Assembly (NCBI RefSeq): GCF_037392515.1
Contig: NC_090295.1
Coordinates: forward strand, 12,543,001 to 12,607,000
Reading direction: 5' to 3'
Source of the DNA: Haliotis asinina
Taxonomy: Eukaryota > Mollusca > Gastropoda > Lepetellida > Haliotidae
Length of the DNA: 64,000 nt
Part shown: positions 12,497-26,000 of the stretch, piece after piece
Numbering within the stretch: the stretch's first letter is position 1
How the letters are laid out: the number at the start of each line of letters is the position of its first letter
Made by a program: the position numbers and the translations under genes
Notes under the pieces: model-generated
The model's database searches: none
What the model was told of the DNA's origin: nothing
Seen by the model: only the letters and a program-made list of their open reading frames with translations

Positions 12497-12787
12497 CTAA
12501 GAATTCCTTTTAGGCAACCAGTCATCATTTCGGGGGGAAATTAAATATGTTCTTTTCTGACAGGTGGTGTTGCATTTCACAGAACCTAGTGTCACATTGG
12601 TCCAACATGTATCAATAGAATATATAATACCACATTGTCTGCTCGTAAAGGCAAGAAAAATGGAACCGTTGTCCACATATAGTCGATACATTTGAAAATC
12701 TCCATCCTCCAAGAAGACTTTTCCATGACATGCTGACACCGGTAAAGTGCTGAGCATTGAACTGATATGGAAGGTCAAAACCACCAC
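12497..12787 (-). other. Cys-bearing open frame, possible orphan exon
   Basis: A 96-codon open frame reads like ordinary protein. It has CHGKVFLEDGDFQMYRLYVD, then RQCG, a potential N-glycosylation site (WTNVT) and CNTTCQ. No hydrophobic signal lies directly upstream. I cannot identify a family, and it could be chance. A possible acceptor (TTCAATGCTCAG) sits upstream on the minus strand. Confidence 0.2.
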
Positions 12788-13040
12788 TGGAAGATTGTGA
12801 AAAAAATAACTTCACCCATTGGTATAGGTATAAAATTGTGTTTATTAATGAATGTAGATGATGTCATGGTGATTTGATGTTCCACCTGACCGGGGTCTGT
12901 AAAAGGAATATGAAAATATTCTGACAGGACAAAAGCATAACTGACATTCTAGCAAATTAAATAAATTGATAAAGGAAGTAGATATGTGTCATAGTGGTCG
13001 CTGTTTGTATCATTAATATTAAACTGATACTGACACTACT

Positions 13041-14075
<1,035 letters not shown>

Positions 14076-14340
14076 CAAAAAGCTCTTGTTTAATGAGAAA
14101 TTATATTTGGATTGGAAATATGCAAATTACAGAAACCACACATGAATGCCTTGAGCTTCATGTCCATGACTGTATCACTGATCGTCAGAGACTAATTCAT
14201 ATGATTTCCACAGCTATAAATGCCTTACAAACGTAAATAATTATCACGACATCACAAAACCATACTGTTGTTATATTAGAAACAAACACATAGATAATTC
14301 CAGTTCTTTTTAACGTACAATCATGAACACTGCTCGTTGC

Positions 14341-15225
14341 CTAGCAACCCGTCGATGGTTGGCGGAACGCCTGTGGAGGTTCATCATAGCGGACTTCATA
14401 CGTCTGTGGACCTGACTCGTCACCGTATTCATTCCAAGATGCCCGACACACGGCCAGCAGGACGGCTGGAATCATATGACGTATGGTTAATACCTTAAGT
14501 CAATATAATTATGAACAACAACCTCAGATATTAATAATATAATGCATCCATTTCATTATATACGCCACGGTTGGCATATTCAAGATATGACTGCTTCTTT
14601 CAAAATGTGTGTCTCAGTATTTTTCAGAATAATCTGTCGTTTAGAGAGTGAGTGACCTGTAACGGTTTAAGGCAGCTTTCAAGGGTATTGCGGGGCGGTG
14701 GGGTACCCTAGTGGTTAACTAAGCCGATGACCCGGGTTCGAATCCCCACGTGGGCACAATGTGTGCAATTTCTGGAATATTGATAGAATATTGCTAAAAG
14801 CGGCGTAAGACCAATCACTTGAAGGGTATTGCAGTGTGGAGATATGCATCCACGAGAAAACATATCTGGTGTCAATATGGTATTCCAAAGGCTGTGTTAT
14901 ATTAAAGCAGATACGAGCGTCTACGGTCGATAAATATTAGCTATAAAGAGATGGTTGGTTATGTTGTCGCTCTCGGTTCATGTGCTTGAAACAAGAGTTT
15001 CATTTTCCCTTTCATCACCAAATGCACGTACTGTCACACATGCCGTAACATGGTTATTAGAAAACAATCCCACATACGTAGATGTCGACCTCTCCAACAT
15101 CTATAAAAATTGAAACTTAATGTTGAATAATTACTTTTTTTCTTGAATTTAATTTCAATAAACATTTCAATTTATATACAAAAATACAACTTACCAAGGA
15201 GAAGAACTTGTAGAAGCTTGTACAT
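14341..15225 (-). CDS. Secreted 51-residue acidic Tyr-containing peptide, copy 2
   Basis: Duplicate of the 8059-9614 gene. Exon 1 is 15195-15225 (MYKLLQVLLL plus one base, donor G|GTAAGT) and exon 2 is 14341-14465. The signal peptide again ends AVLLAVCRA, and the mature peptide begins SWNEYGDESGPQTYEVRYDE. Differences from copy 1 are Leu for Val at residue 5, Ala for Thr in the PPQ[TA]F motif, and Thr for Ser before the terminal GC. The intron is 729 bp against 1400 bp in copy 1. The duplicated block includes the promoter (TATATAAA at 15270-15277) and intron DNA just upstream of exon 2. No function can be assigned. Coding differences are few while the intron has been rearranged, so the peptide looks maintained. 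Confidence 0.75.
14691..14820 (+). repeat. SINE family 1 in an intron
   Basis: Head GGTGGGGTACCCTAGTGGTT, B box GGGTTCGAATCCCC, tail AAGCGGCGTAAGACC. It lies in the intron of the second 51-aa gene, where copy 1 has none. Confidence 0.85.
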
Positions 15226-15269
15226 TCTGAACGAGGTTGTTGAATACTTGTAGAAGACGACTGATAAGG

Positions 15270-15277
15270 TTTATATA
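15270..15277 (-). promoter_or_regulatory. TATA box of the 51-aa peptide gene, copy 2
   Basis: TATATAAA on the minus strand, 45 bp upstream of the ATG at 15225. Confidence 0.75.
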
Positions 15278-15497
15278 ATGACCGACTAGTATAAATATGC
15301 CAGGCACTGGGAAGTATTGTCTGGTTACACAACATCCATGCTTCCTTTGCCAGCTGCGAGTCTCGCGGTTGCATCGTAGTAGGCATTCCTAGACCAACCT
15401 TTCAAACTTCCGCGATTCCTTTCCGCGATTGTTTGCATTCCACAGCTATGATATAAGTCTCTAATCGATTTTGAATGCCTAGTTGACTGTGTTTGAT

Positions 15498-15655
15498 GGA
15501 GGAATAGCCAAATGGTTAAAGCGTTCGCAGGTTCGAGCCATGTTTGACTGACCACATTGCTACAATGTGTGAAGCCAGTGTCTAGGGTTCCCCGACCAGA
15601 TATTGATGACTGTTGCTAAAAGAGGCGTAAAAATAAACTCACTCACTCACTCACA
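15498..15655 (+). repeat. SINE family 1
   Basis: Head GGAGGAATAGCCAAATGGTT, decayed B box, tail AAAGAGGCGTAAAAATAAAC followed by (ACTC)n. Confidence 0.75.
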
Positions 15656-15845
15656 CAAAGGAATTGTTCTTTGTGGTGGTGTCTGACAAAACATGCAAGC
15701 CACGGTGATGTCAAAATGATAATATACCCAGAAATTTTTGAGAAATTATTTTGGCAAATATCTAACACACGTATCTTAACTATAGAACATTAACGTAAAT
15801 GAGTATGTTGAGATATGAATCTCTGACAGTCTAAGTATCTTTTTA

Positions 15846-17480
15846 TTACTTTGTGAGACCCCCTTGCCCTACCATACACGACTGAATGCATCTAGGTACA
15901 CTGCCGATCAAAATTTGTAGGAAATCGTCTGACAGCGTATCCCAATATTTCTTTCTTCATGTCCTCAATCGTTTTAAGTCCCTTCATTAGTCCACATATA
16001 TTCTCAATAGGGTTAAGCTCTTAGCTGTAGTTCGGCCAGTCTAAAACTTCAATATTTTCGTCCGACAACCACTATTTTGTTGTGTTCTGTGTCGTCATCA
16101 TGCTGTCAACTCTTCATACAGTATTCTGACCGTTGGAACTAGGTGATCGTTTATGTCCGACAACCACTATTTTGTTGTGTTCTGTGTCGTCATCATGCTG
16201 TTAACATTGTATCTTCATACAGTATTCTGACCGTTGGAACTAGGTGATCGTTTATGTCCGACAACCACTATTTTGTTGTGTTCTGTGTCGTCATCATGCT
16301 GTCAACTCAGGTATCTTCATACAGTGTTCTGACCGTTGGAACTAGGTGATCGTTTATGTCCGACAACTACTATTTTGTTGTGTTCTGTGTCGTCATCATG
16401 CTGTTAACATTGTATCTTCATACAGTATTCTGACCGTTGGAACTAGGTGATCGTTTATGTCCGACAACCACTATTTTGTTGTGTTCTGTGTCGTCATCAT
16501 GCTGTCAACTCTTCATACAGTATTCTGGCCGTTGGAACTAGGTGATCGTTTATGTCCGACAACCACTATTTTGTTGTGTTCTGTGTCGTCATCATGCTGT
16601 TAACATTGTATCTTCATACAGTATTCTGACCGTTGGAACTAGGTGATCGTTTATGTCCGACAACCACTATTTTGTTGTGTTCTGTGTCGTCATCATGCTG
16701 TCAACTCTTCATACAGTATTCTGACCGTTGGAACTAGGTGATCGTTTATGTCCGACAACCACTATTTTGTGTAGCCCACAGTGTGTTTTGGGTCGTTATC
16801 ATGCTGGAAACTAAAATCATCTTCTTACACTAGTGATCGGGCCGTTGGAAGGAAGTGACCACGTAAGATGTCACCTTCGCCATATTTCCAGAGCAAATAC
16901 ACAACGGCGTCACTCCAAGGGATGATATCCCATCCCACATGTGAAAATTCGCGTTTGTTTTGGACGTTGGTACATAGGTTTCACGATATCGTTTGTCCTA
17001 GTTTTCATACAGTTCGGAAAAGGCGAGACAGAAAAGTAAACCTGGCACCAGGCTTGATTTTCGAAGTCTTACACCAGTTTAAACGTCTTTGTGTGCATCT
17101 TTCATTAACGGTGAGGGAACTCCGAACTTTTTCACCCAGTTAAGTCTTTCCACTTCTTGTCTTAGGGGTCCATTACATACCCGAGGACATCCTCTGTCAG
17201 TTGTCTCATTCCTGATATCCTCAGGGCTTTAATATTTTCCTTACTCACAATCTGACCAAGTCGCCGGCGATGCTCGTACTGAACTTCCTTGGCCTCTCTG
17301 TCCCAGTCTTGTGCTCTGTCCCAACTCCTGAGTGAATGTTCTTAAATGTTTTGTTCACTAAAGACAGAGAAGGCATGTCTGCCAGCTAACGCTTTTGCAT
17401 TAATCACAACCCTTTCAAACTCATTTAAAACCAACTTTCTTTTCTTTTCTGCTGTCAACAAAAGATACCGTTTGCTGCAC
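15846..17480 (-). mobile_element. Degenerate Tc1-like DNA transposon with transposase remnants
   Basis: The minus strand still spells diagnostic pieces of a Tc1/mariner transposase. EDDFSFQHDNDPKHTVGY (about 16768-16821) carries the second catalytic Asp and the conserved DPKHT. NIEVLDWPNYS (about 16026-16057) is followed after one stop by ELNPIENICGLMK, whose NPIEN carries the third acidic residue, and then by IEDMKKEILGYAVRRFPTNF toward the C-terminus. Stops and frame changes elsewhere show that it is dead. Between the two catalytic blocks the coding sequence has been expanded into a 95-102-bp minisatellite. The N-terminal DNA-binding part (about 16900-17480) is recognisable only in patches. 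I could not locate terminal inverted repeats. Confidence 0.8.
16061..16790. repeat. 95/101-bp minisatellite born inside a transposase
   Basis: TCCGACAACCACTATTTTG begins units at 16061, 16156, 16257, 16359, 16460, 16555, 16656 and 16751 (partial). Lengths are 95, 101, 102, 101, 95, 101 and 95. The short and long forms differ by the insert 'ACATTGTAT' or 'ACTCAGGTAT' after GCTGT[CT]A. Confidence 0.95.
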
Positions 17481-17869
17481 CAGTGGAGATAACTCTTGAT
17501 GTAGGAAAATTCGTTGTTATGCTTACAACGGTTGCCTCCTATAGTGAGTACCTTACTACTTAATGTAACACCTATTTTAAAATTCTATTATAAGCATGGG
17601 GCAACGAAGATTTTCCAAAACTTTCTGGGAAAACGTTATGTTATGTGCACGACAATTGTCTTTTCAGGCGGTAGCAGTTTTCGTAGGACAAAGGGATTAC
17701 AGCGCAAGAAGTCAAATAGTAAGGAACCAGCCTTAGTTTGTGTCGCAGTACAATCAATGATAGTCGAGTAATTGCTGGCTCAAATTGCTGGTATGATATG
17801 ACTTGGAATCAGTGGAGCTGGAAATACCAATCCCTGCGTTGGATGTTGAACATCCATCTCCGCAGTTGG

Positions 17870-17975
17870 AATGCGATTTCATGTGTCGACCAGGTCACCC
17901 AGACTGACCACCCGATCCTGTTAGTCGCCTCTTACGACAAGAGTGGGTTACTGAAAACCAGTTCTAACTCGGATC
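17870..17975 (+). repeat. SINE family 2, partial
   Basis: Contains TCATGTGTCGACCAGGTCAC, GACCACCCGATCC, TAGTCGCCTCTTACGACAAG and GGGTTACTGAAAACC, in the same order as the full copy at 47455-47722. Confidence 0.75.
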
Positions 17976-18154
17976 TATCCCTGTATAAAACAACGGAACA
18001 CCATGACAGGTGTTTGTTACATGTGAGACATGCTGGATATATACGTGAGGACGATTTCGGTGCAATCGAACCAGACTTCCATCTAATAGCTGATAACTTC
18101 ATCACGCCAGATTCTTTCATATCTACTTAGCTGTTAGCACAATGACGAATTGGT

Positions 18155-18262
18155 TTCATGCTGCTTTTAGAAATATTCCAGCAATAACAAGACGGGAGGC
18201 ACCAGAAATGGGTTTCACATATTGTACCCATGTGAGGAATTGAACCCTGTTTTTCGAAATTG
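18155..18262 (-). repeat. SINE family 1, partial
   Basis: Shows CTGCTTTTAGAAATATTCCA and CCCATGTGAGGAATTGAACC; the head is lost. Confidence 0.7.
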
Positions 18263-18294
18263 TTTCGATTTTGTAACCAACAGTCGTGACTGAC

Positions 18295-18425
18295 AGTGAG
18301 TGAGTTTAGTTATACGCCGCTTTTAGCAACATTCCAGTAATATCACGGTGACGGCACCCGAAATAGGTGTGACACTTGGTACTCATATCGGAATTGAACC
18401 CGGGTCGTTGCGGTGATCTTGTGGT
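18295..18425 (-). repeat. SINE family 1, second copy in the same orientation
   Basis: Reverse tail GTGAGTGAGTTTAGTTATAC, body CCAGTAATATCACGG, B-box reverse GAATTGAACCCGGGTC. Confidence 0.75.
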
Positions 18426-18983
18426 AACAAACGCACAACACGAAATGTTAAAATTACATTTTTATTGAATTTTACATTTTATAACAAATGGTCATGTAGT
18501 ATTATTTATGAAGTGATTGATAAGATACGAATACAAACTGATAAGAAATTACTGAAAATTACGACAAAGAACCTGAAATGTACAACCACATTTTTATAGA
18601 TTTTCTATTTTAATGTAACTTTTCAACATAAAGGCTGAAATAATGGGGACTTTTTAATCCCTTTGGATCTGAACCTTTTCAGAAATTTTCCAAGTGTTCT
18701 TCTTTCGAAAAAAAGATGAAAATACAATTGTTCGTTTCCTTGACGTCGACCCTCTAATTCACAGTCTAAGAAAGATTTACAACATGCGTAAAATTATAAT
18801 GACTGAATAAATGTTAAATGTTGTAAGTGTGATATGTACATGTAAACTGTTATCAAAAACCGCTATAAAAGTGTTCTTTATCCCCAAGAAATCCTGAAAG
18901 AACAGTGGACCATTACTTGTACAAATAAACCATTACGATAAATACACAAGTGCACTGCCCAAACATGAACTTCCGGTTAATAT

Positions 18984-20595
18984 TTATCCAGCTGTTGTCA
19001 GAACGATGGGAAGGTAGTTGGAGTGACTGCCGCCACTGCTACCGCCGTGAGAGATGGGAATGGGGAGAGGGACTGGGTAGTCCTCTGATGACGACTCGGA
19101 AGAATCAGATGACCCGCCGCATCCACAAGACGACTCAGATGAAGAACCGGAAGAAGATGAGGAAGAGGGCCGAGAAGAGTGATGGTGGTGGATAATGATC
19201 TCCTCGCTGCTGCTACTACTCTCACTCTCGCTCTCGCTTTCGCTGCTGCTACTACCGCTACCACTGCTTCCACTGCTTCCACTGCTGCCTTTACTGCCAC
19301 TGCTGTGATAGTGGTGATGATGGTGGTGGTGATGACGTTTTTGGTGGTGGTGGCGATGGTGACGATGTCTGTGGTGACGATGTCGTCGGTGATGCTCGTG
19401 TGCAAGGACAATGGATGTTATTACTAAAAGAGAGAAGAAAATATATTTTCTTAAACAAAATCGCATTGTACTTATTTTCGTGTTTCCATGAAAGAATGTC
19501 AGGTAAATCTAATTATTTTATATTAAACAGACAAAGACTTCTCCTTCATGAAGCTTTTCATTTCGGAGAGTCTACCATATCAAAACCAACTTCTCTCATC
19601 ACGTTTGCATGTAGTGTAACTCAGCCATGGTCTGTGTATAATTGTATCATTACCATGTGCAGGCAGACTGGTGATCATGAACATCGATCTACACAATAGG
19701 GATGCGATGAAATGCATCAGCCAATCTTACCACCCGTTAGTGGCCCTCTTATCATGAAAGTGGCACGAAACGCCAGGGTGGTGTAGTGGATAGAACGTCT
19801 GTCAACACTGAAGAAGGTCAATGGTTCTATTCCGAGGATGCGGGGAACCAGTTTCGGAGGCGGTATGATGTGCCTAAGGGAGATACCCACTAATGTGGCC
19901 TCTTGAGTAAAACAATTGCGATGCAAACACGATGCTAAACATCCCTTTATCTCAACATTGTCCATCCTATTCCAATACCTGTAAATGTTATACCCACATT
20001 AACTGTTACTTGCCATGAATTTCAATATCGTGGACTGAACTATTGCGTTTGTGTTTTCGGTATTGTTTTCCATCGCTTTCGATCTTACTGATCCATCGCT
20101 GTCAGGCATGCCAAAACATTTTTCATTATTTTCAACCCTGAATATACTTTTCATTATTATCGCTTTTCAGTTGTCGATGTCAATTTTTAAAGTTCATAAA
20201 AAGATATACTGCCAGCGTAACACAGAACATTATCACCATGGCAACCTCATAATCAAAACATGCTCGTTGCCATGTGGATTTAGTTATTATCACGCAGCGC
20301 GGGCGTTGGGATAGCCTCATGGGTAAGCGTTCGCTCGTCACGCCGAAGAACCAGGTTCGAGTCTCCATTTGGGAGCAATGTGTGAGACCCATTCCTGATG
20401 TCCCCGACTGTGTTATTGCTTCAACATTTCAGAAAGCGGCATAAATTCATAGTCACTCCTACTGACAAAGGGTCCCTTCATCTGTGACCCTTTATCAGTG
20501 GCCCTTTATCAGTGATGCTGAGATTACATGCCGATTACAAACAAGGAGCACTTACCGATGAACAGGAGAAACATCAACGTCAATTTCCCCATCAT
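18984..20595 (-). CDS. Secreted His-rich/Ser-rich protein (YP-x-P-IP module), member A
   Basis: Two coding exons. Exon 1 is 20556-20595 or 20556-20592; two adjacent ATGs exist, and the second gives the 37-nt size usual in this cluster. It ends G|GTAAG. Exon 2 is 18984-19423, after TCTCTTTTAG. The product is 158-159 aa. The signal peptide (GKLTLMFLLFI then VITSIVLA) is cut before HEHH. Next come a His/Arg block (HRHHRHRHHRHHHQKR, then eight His), a Ser/Gly linker, an acidic SESESESESSSSSEE run with S-x-E phosphorylation-type motifs, IIIHHHH, a CGCGG motif, the SSSEDYPVPLPIPIS module and a hydrophobic end LPIVLTTAG. No known family is recognised. The intron carries SINEs at 19610-19735 and 20301-20453. 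Composition suggests extracellular metal- or mineral-binding material, which is inference. Confidence 0.85.
19610..19735 (+). repeat. SINE family 2, intronic
   Basis: Contains AACATCGATCTACACAATAG, GGATGCGATGAAATGCATC and CCACCCGTTAGTGGCCC. A tRNA-like stretch GGGTGGTGTAGTGGATAGAA follows at 19777. Both lie in the intron of member A. Confidence 0.65.
20301..20453 (+). repeat. SINE family 1, intronic
   Basis: Head GGGCGTTGGGATAGCCTCAT, B box AGGTTCGAGTCTCC, tail AAGCGGCATAAATTC. It lies about 100 bp from exon 1 of member A. Confidence 0.8.
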
Positions 20596-20665
20596 GAACA
20601 AAGAAGGTGATGTCTGTTATTAAAGCAGATGAAGAGGTTCTGATGACTTGAATTTTTCTTCAAGT

Positions 20666-20675
20666 CTTTTATATA
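20666..20675 (-). promoter_or_regulatory. TATA box of member A
   Basis: TATATAAAAG on the minus strand, about 71-74 bp upstream of the two candidate ATGs. Confidence 0.75.
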
Positions 20676-20984
20676 CTCTTTCAGAAGAAATGACAACTAT
20701 TTAGTTATGTAACCAATCTGCGTAATACGTACTACTTTTGTTACGGAAGTCAGTTGTCAGCAGGTTTTCTCTCACCAAATTCATTTTGATCTCATTATTT
20801 CCCAGGTGGGCGGACACTGAAGTTACTATGTGTGATGTTGCACGCATTACCAAGTCAGCGGTGTTGTGCATGACGTCACTTAAACAAATGTACAATGTTA
20901 TTAGTAATTTTTTTTATCGATTTTACATTCTCTTTATTGTTTGGTTTTTTTGCTGCGAATGCTTCATGTGTTTGTTGTACGCAG

Positions 20985-21152
20985 GCAATATTCCAGCTAC
21001 ATGGCGGTGGTCTGTGAATAATCGAGTTTACCAGACAAGCCGGTGATCAAAGTGTGAGCATCGATCTAAGCAATTGGAATACGATGGCATGTGTCAGTCA
21101 AGTCAGCCTGGGTTGCTGAAGATCAATTCCAAACCGGATCTTCAAGGGTCGC
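20985..21152 (+). repeat. SINE family 2
   Basis: Runs from GGCAATATTCCAGCTACATG through GTGAGCATCGATCTAAGC to CGGATCTTCAAGGGTC, with an internal deletion of the 'TTAGTCGCC' part. Confidence 0.8.
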
Positions 21153-21530
21153 AAGAATGTGATAGAGTATGGTTTTACGACGCATTTAGGAACCTCCCAG
21201 CAATAGTGAGTGAGTATGGTATTATACATTCGCAACTACTCGGCTCTTTCCGTGACCTACAAGAAGACTCGTACTCCTCTCGTACGCCATCATTGCCAAG
21301 AATCGTGGTAAAGCAATCAAATCCGCGTAGTAAAACGCATTTCAAAACATGAAAATGGCCGAACTTTGAAACTATATAAAGCACAATTTAAACATAAACT
21401 AAAGGATGAACAACTTTCAACACTGAAACATTTTTGCAAAGAGAATGGCCGTATTGCTGTTTTGCCCACGGGGTGTAGGCTATTCTAATAACCATGTTTG
21501 GAAATTCAAAGTTATCTTTCCTTACGAATG

Positions 21531-21672
21531 TGGTTTTATGCTGCTGTTAATAATAATTAAACAATATCACTTCGGGAAACACCCGAAATGATTTTCATAC
21601 ATTGTACCTATGTAGAGAATGGAACCCGGTTTTCGATGGGGAACGAATGGACGCTTTATCCACTAGCCAAAT
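21531..21672 (-). repeat. SINE family 1
   Basis: TGGTTTTATGCTGCTGTTAA, CATACATTGTACCTATG, GAATGGAACCCGG and CTTTATCCACTAGCC in reverse order; strongly diverged. Confidence 0.65.
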
Positions 21673-22489
21673 ACGACGGTAAGTTTCGTGATGAACATTT
21701 TCAGCGCATACGGTACACGTGTGTATTCGAATTCAAACTTTGCGACATAGTTGCAAGAGCGTTTTGACATATCCCATAAACGAATTTGGGGATAATAGTT
21801 TCAATACAAAGTATCGTTTTCTAATATCTAAATTTGCAACGAGAGGTATCGATTTAGGAGATAAACATCACGTGTTGGCCAATTTTCGGGTGCTGCTGAG
21901 TATTTGAAGCATGGAAATGTATTTGGAACCGACCCATCCCACGTCAAACTGTAAGCGTTAATCACAATCATTACCGAAATATACTTGGCCTTCCATTTGA
22001 AAACTTCTATATCTTATAATCATCAAAGTACACGTGTCCTAGCTTCAGAAACTTGGAGTCAGATTAGCCTTTAAACGTCCTAGCATGCCAACATGTGGAT
22101 TTCAGTTGTGACGTCATGAAACAATGTCGTCTCCTAAGTTACCGTTATAAACACTCCATGTCGGAGATGTACAGCAGGGATCTTTCGGTTGGTTTTCTAA
22201 ATCAACAATCTGTATACAACGGTAATTAGTATAGCCCCTGAATGTTAAGTTATGCCTTTTGTTTTAGCCGCTTCCCATCGGATAAATATAGAGAATGTAT
22301 GTCTAAGCATTCATTTGCTGGGTGATACCGCTTTGTAACTTCTGGATTGTATCTGATGCCAAAATTGATGTCAAACATATAACATCGTCAGAATTAAAAA
22401 TGATTATTAATAAAATCAGCGTAGCCAAATGCCTAAGGTTTGACTCTTTGATCAAATAGCTGAGTCAGCTAGTAGCATGTCAGATAAAC

Positions 22490-22775
22490 ATCACCTTGAT
22501 GAGGACCCGTGAAGGTCCCAGGGTAGAATAGGCCTTCAGCAACCCATGCTTGCTATTAAAGGCGACTATGCTTGTCGTAAGAGGCGACTAACGGGATCGG
22601 GTGGTCAGGCAAACTGACTTGGTTGACACATGTCATCGGTTCCCAATTACGCAGATCGATGCTCATGTTGTTGGTCACTGGATTGTCTGGTCCAGACTCG
22701 ATTATTTACAGACCGCCGCCATATAGCTGGAATATTGCTGAGTACGGCGTAAAACTAAAACTCACTCACTCACCT
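22490..22775 (-). repeat. SINE family 2, near full length
   Basis: From GGACCCGTGAAGGTCCCAGG, through CAACCCATGCTTGC, GCGACTAACGGGATCGGGTG, GATCGATGCTCATG and CCATATAGCTGGAATATTGC, to GTACGGCGTAAAACTAAAAC and (ACTC)n. It serves as the reference copy for this family. Confidence 0.85.
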
Positions 22776-23021
22776 TGATGAGGGAGGCAAACTCGAATGC
22801 ATGACGGGACAAGGCCCCGGGAGCATCACTGCAGGTGTCGACTACACATATTTACATGCCGCTTCAGTTACACAATGCAGCACGTGAAAGTGAAGTGATA
22901 TTCACCACACCCAAAACACAAAGCCTTACAAACCTATCACTTCAATATGCAGTAAACATTGCTTCTATTAATACAAAGTTAAATACACATTGTAGCCCTT
23001 CCTCTACAACCGAACTGATAC

Positions 23022-26000
23022 AAAAATCATAAGAAAATTAATATAATCCTAAAACAATGCAAGATTCCACTGCAAGTGTCACTCAACATTATAAGCATGT
23101 GTTTGTTGGTGATATATTACTGTTGAATATTAAGAAAACCTTAAATAAGTTGTGATAAAAAAATCATAAGAAAAGTAATATAATCCTAAAACAGTGCAAG
23201 ATTCCACTGCACGTGTCACTCAACATTATAAGCATGTGTTTGTTGGTGATATATTACTGTTGAATATTAAGAAAACTTTAAATAAGTTGTGATGAAAAAA
23301 TCATAAGAAAAGTAATATAATCCTAAAACAGTGCAAGATTCCACTGCACGTGTCACTCAACATTATAAGCATGTGTTTGTTGGTGATATATTACTGTTGA
23401 ATATTAAGAAAACCTTAAATAAGTTGTGATAAAAAAAATCATTAGAAAAGTAATATAATCCTAAAACAGTGCAAGATTCCACTGCACGTGTCACTCAACA
23501 TTATAAGCATGTGTTTGTTGGTGATATATTACTGTTGAATATTAAGAAAACCTTAAATAAGTTGTGATAAAAAAATCATAAGAAAAGTAATATAATCCTA
23601 AAACAGTGCAAGATTCCACTGCACGTGTCACTCAACATTATAAGCATGTGTTTGTTGGTGATATATTACTGTTGAATATTAAGAAAACCTTAAATAAGTT
23701 GTGATAAAAAAAATCATAAGAAAAGTAATATAATCCTAAAACAGTGCAAGATTCCACTGCAAGTGTCACTCAACATTATAAGCATGTGTTTGTTGGTGAT
23801 ATATTACTGTTGAATATTAAGAAAACCTTAAATAAGTTGTGATAAAAAAAATCATAAGAAAAGTAATATAATCCTAAAACAGTGCAAGATTCCACTGCAC
23901 GTGTCACTCAACATTATAAGCATGTGTTTGTTGGTGATATATTACTGTTGAATATTAAGAAAACCTTAAATAAGTTGTGATACAAAAATCATAAGAAAAG
24001 TAATATAATCCTAAAACAGTGCAAGATTCCACTGCAAGTGTCACTCAACATTATAAGCATGTGTTTGTTGGTGATATATTACTGTTGAATATTAAGAAAA
24101 CTTTAAATAAGTTGTGATGAAAAAATCATAAGAAAAGTAATATAATCCTAAAACAGTGCAAGATTCCACTGCACGTGTCACTCAACATTATAAGCATGTG
24201 TTTGTTGGTGATATATTACTGTTGAATATTAAGAAAACCTTAAATAAGTTGTGATACAAAAATCATAAGAAAAGTAATATAATCCTAAAACAGTGCAAGA
24301 TTCCACTGCACGTGTCACTCAACATTATAAGCATGTGTTTGTTGGTGATATATTACTGTTGAATATTAAGAAAACCTTAAATAAGTTGTGATACAAAAAT
24401 CATAAGAAAAGTAATATAATCCTAAAACAGTGCAAGATTCCACTGCACGTGTCACTCAACATTATAAGCATGTGTTTGTTGGTGATATATTACTGTTGAA
24501 TATTAAGAAAACTTTAAATAAGTTGTGATACAAAAATCATAAGAAAAGTAATATAATCCTAAAACAGTGCAAGATTCCACTGCACGTGTCACTCAACATT
24601 ATAAGCATGTGTTTGTTGGTGATATATTACTGTTGAATATTAAGAAAACTTTAAATAAGTTGTGATGAAAAAATCATAAGAAAAGTAATATAATCCTAAA
24701 ACAGTGCAAGATTCCACTGCACGTGTCACTCAACATTATAAGCATGTGTTTGTTGGTGATATATTACTGTTGAATATTAAGAAAACCTTAAATAAGTTGT
24801 GATACAAAAATCATAAGAAAAGTAATATAATCCTAAAACAGTGCAAGATTCCACTGCACGTGTCACTCAACATTATAAGCATGTGTTTGTTGGCGATATA
24901 TTACTGTTGAATATTAAGAAAACCTTAAATAAGTTGTGATAAAAAAATCATAAGAAAAGTAATATAATCCTAAAACAGTGCAAGATTCCACTGCACGTGT
25001 CACTCAACATTATAAGCATGTGTTTGTTGGTGATATATTACTGTTGAATATTAAGAAAACCTTAAATAAGTTGTGATACAAAAATCATAAGAAAAGTAAT
25101 ATAATCCTAAAACAGTGCAAGATTCCACTGCACGTGTCACTCAACATTATAAGCATGTGTTTGTTGGTGATATATTACTGTTGAATATTAAGAAAACCTT
25201 AAAAAAGTTGTGATAAAAAAATCATAAGAAAAGTAATATAATCCTAAAACAGTGCAAGATTCCACTGCACGTGTCACTCAACATTATAAGCATGTGTTTG
25301 TTGGTGATATATTACTGTTGAATATTAAGAAAACTTTAAATAAGTTGTGATGAAAAAATCATAAGAAAAGTAATATAATCCTAAAACAGTGCAAGATTCC
25401 ACTGCACGTGTCACTCAACATTATAAGCATGTGTTTGTTGGTGATATATTACTGTTGAATATTAAGAAAACCTTAAATAAGTTGTGATACAAAAATCATA
25501 AGAAAAGTAATATAATCCTAAAACAGTGCAAGATTCCACTGCACGTGTCACTCAACATTATAAGCATGTGTTTGTTGGCGATATATTACTGTTGAATATT
25601 AAGAAAACCTGAAATAAGTTGTGATAAAAAAATCATAAGAAAAGTAATATAATCCTAAAACAGTGCAAGATTCCACTGCACGTGTCACTCAACATTATAA
25701 GCATGTGTTTGTTGGTGATATATTACTGTTGAATATTAAGAAAACCTTAAATAAGTTGTGATAAAAAAATCATAAGAAAAGTAATATAATCCTAAAACAG
25801 TGCAAGATTCCACTGCACGTGTCACTCAACATTATAAGCATGTGTTTGTTGGTGATATATTACTGTTGAATATTAAGAAAACCTTAAATAAGTTGTGATA
25901 AAAAAATCATAAGAAAAGTAATATAATCCTAAAACAGTGCAAGATTCCACTGCAAGTGTCACTCAACATTATAAGCATGTGTTTGTTGGTGATATATTAC

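Noticed and set aside
18950-19195. Basic 81-codon + strand frame over member A
   Set aside because: It is antisense to exon 2 of member A; its Arg/Lys/Met content mirrors the Ser/Glu codons of the real gene.
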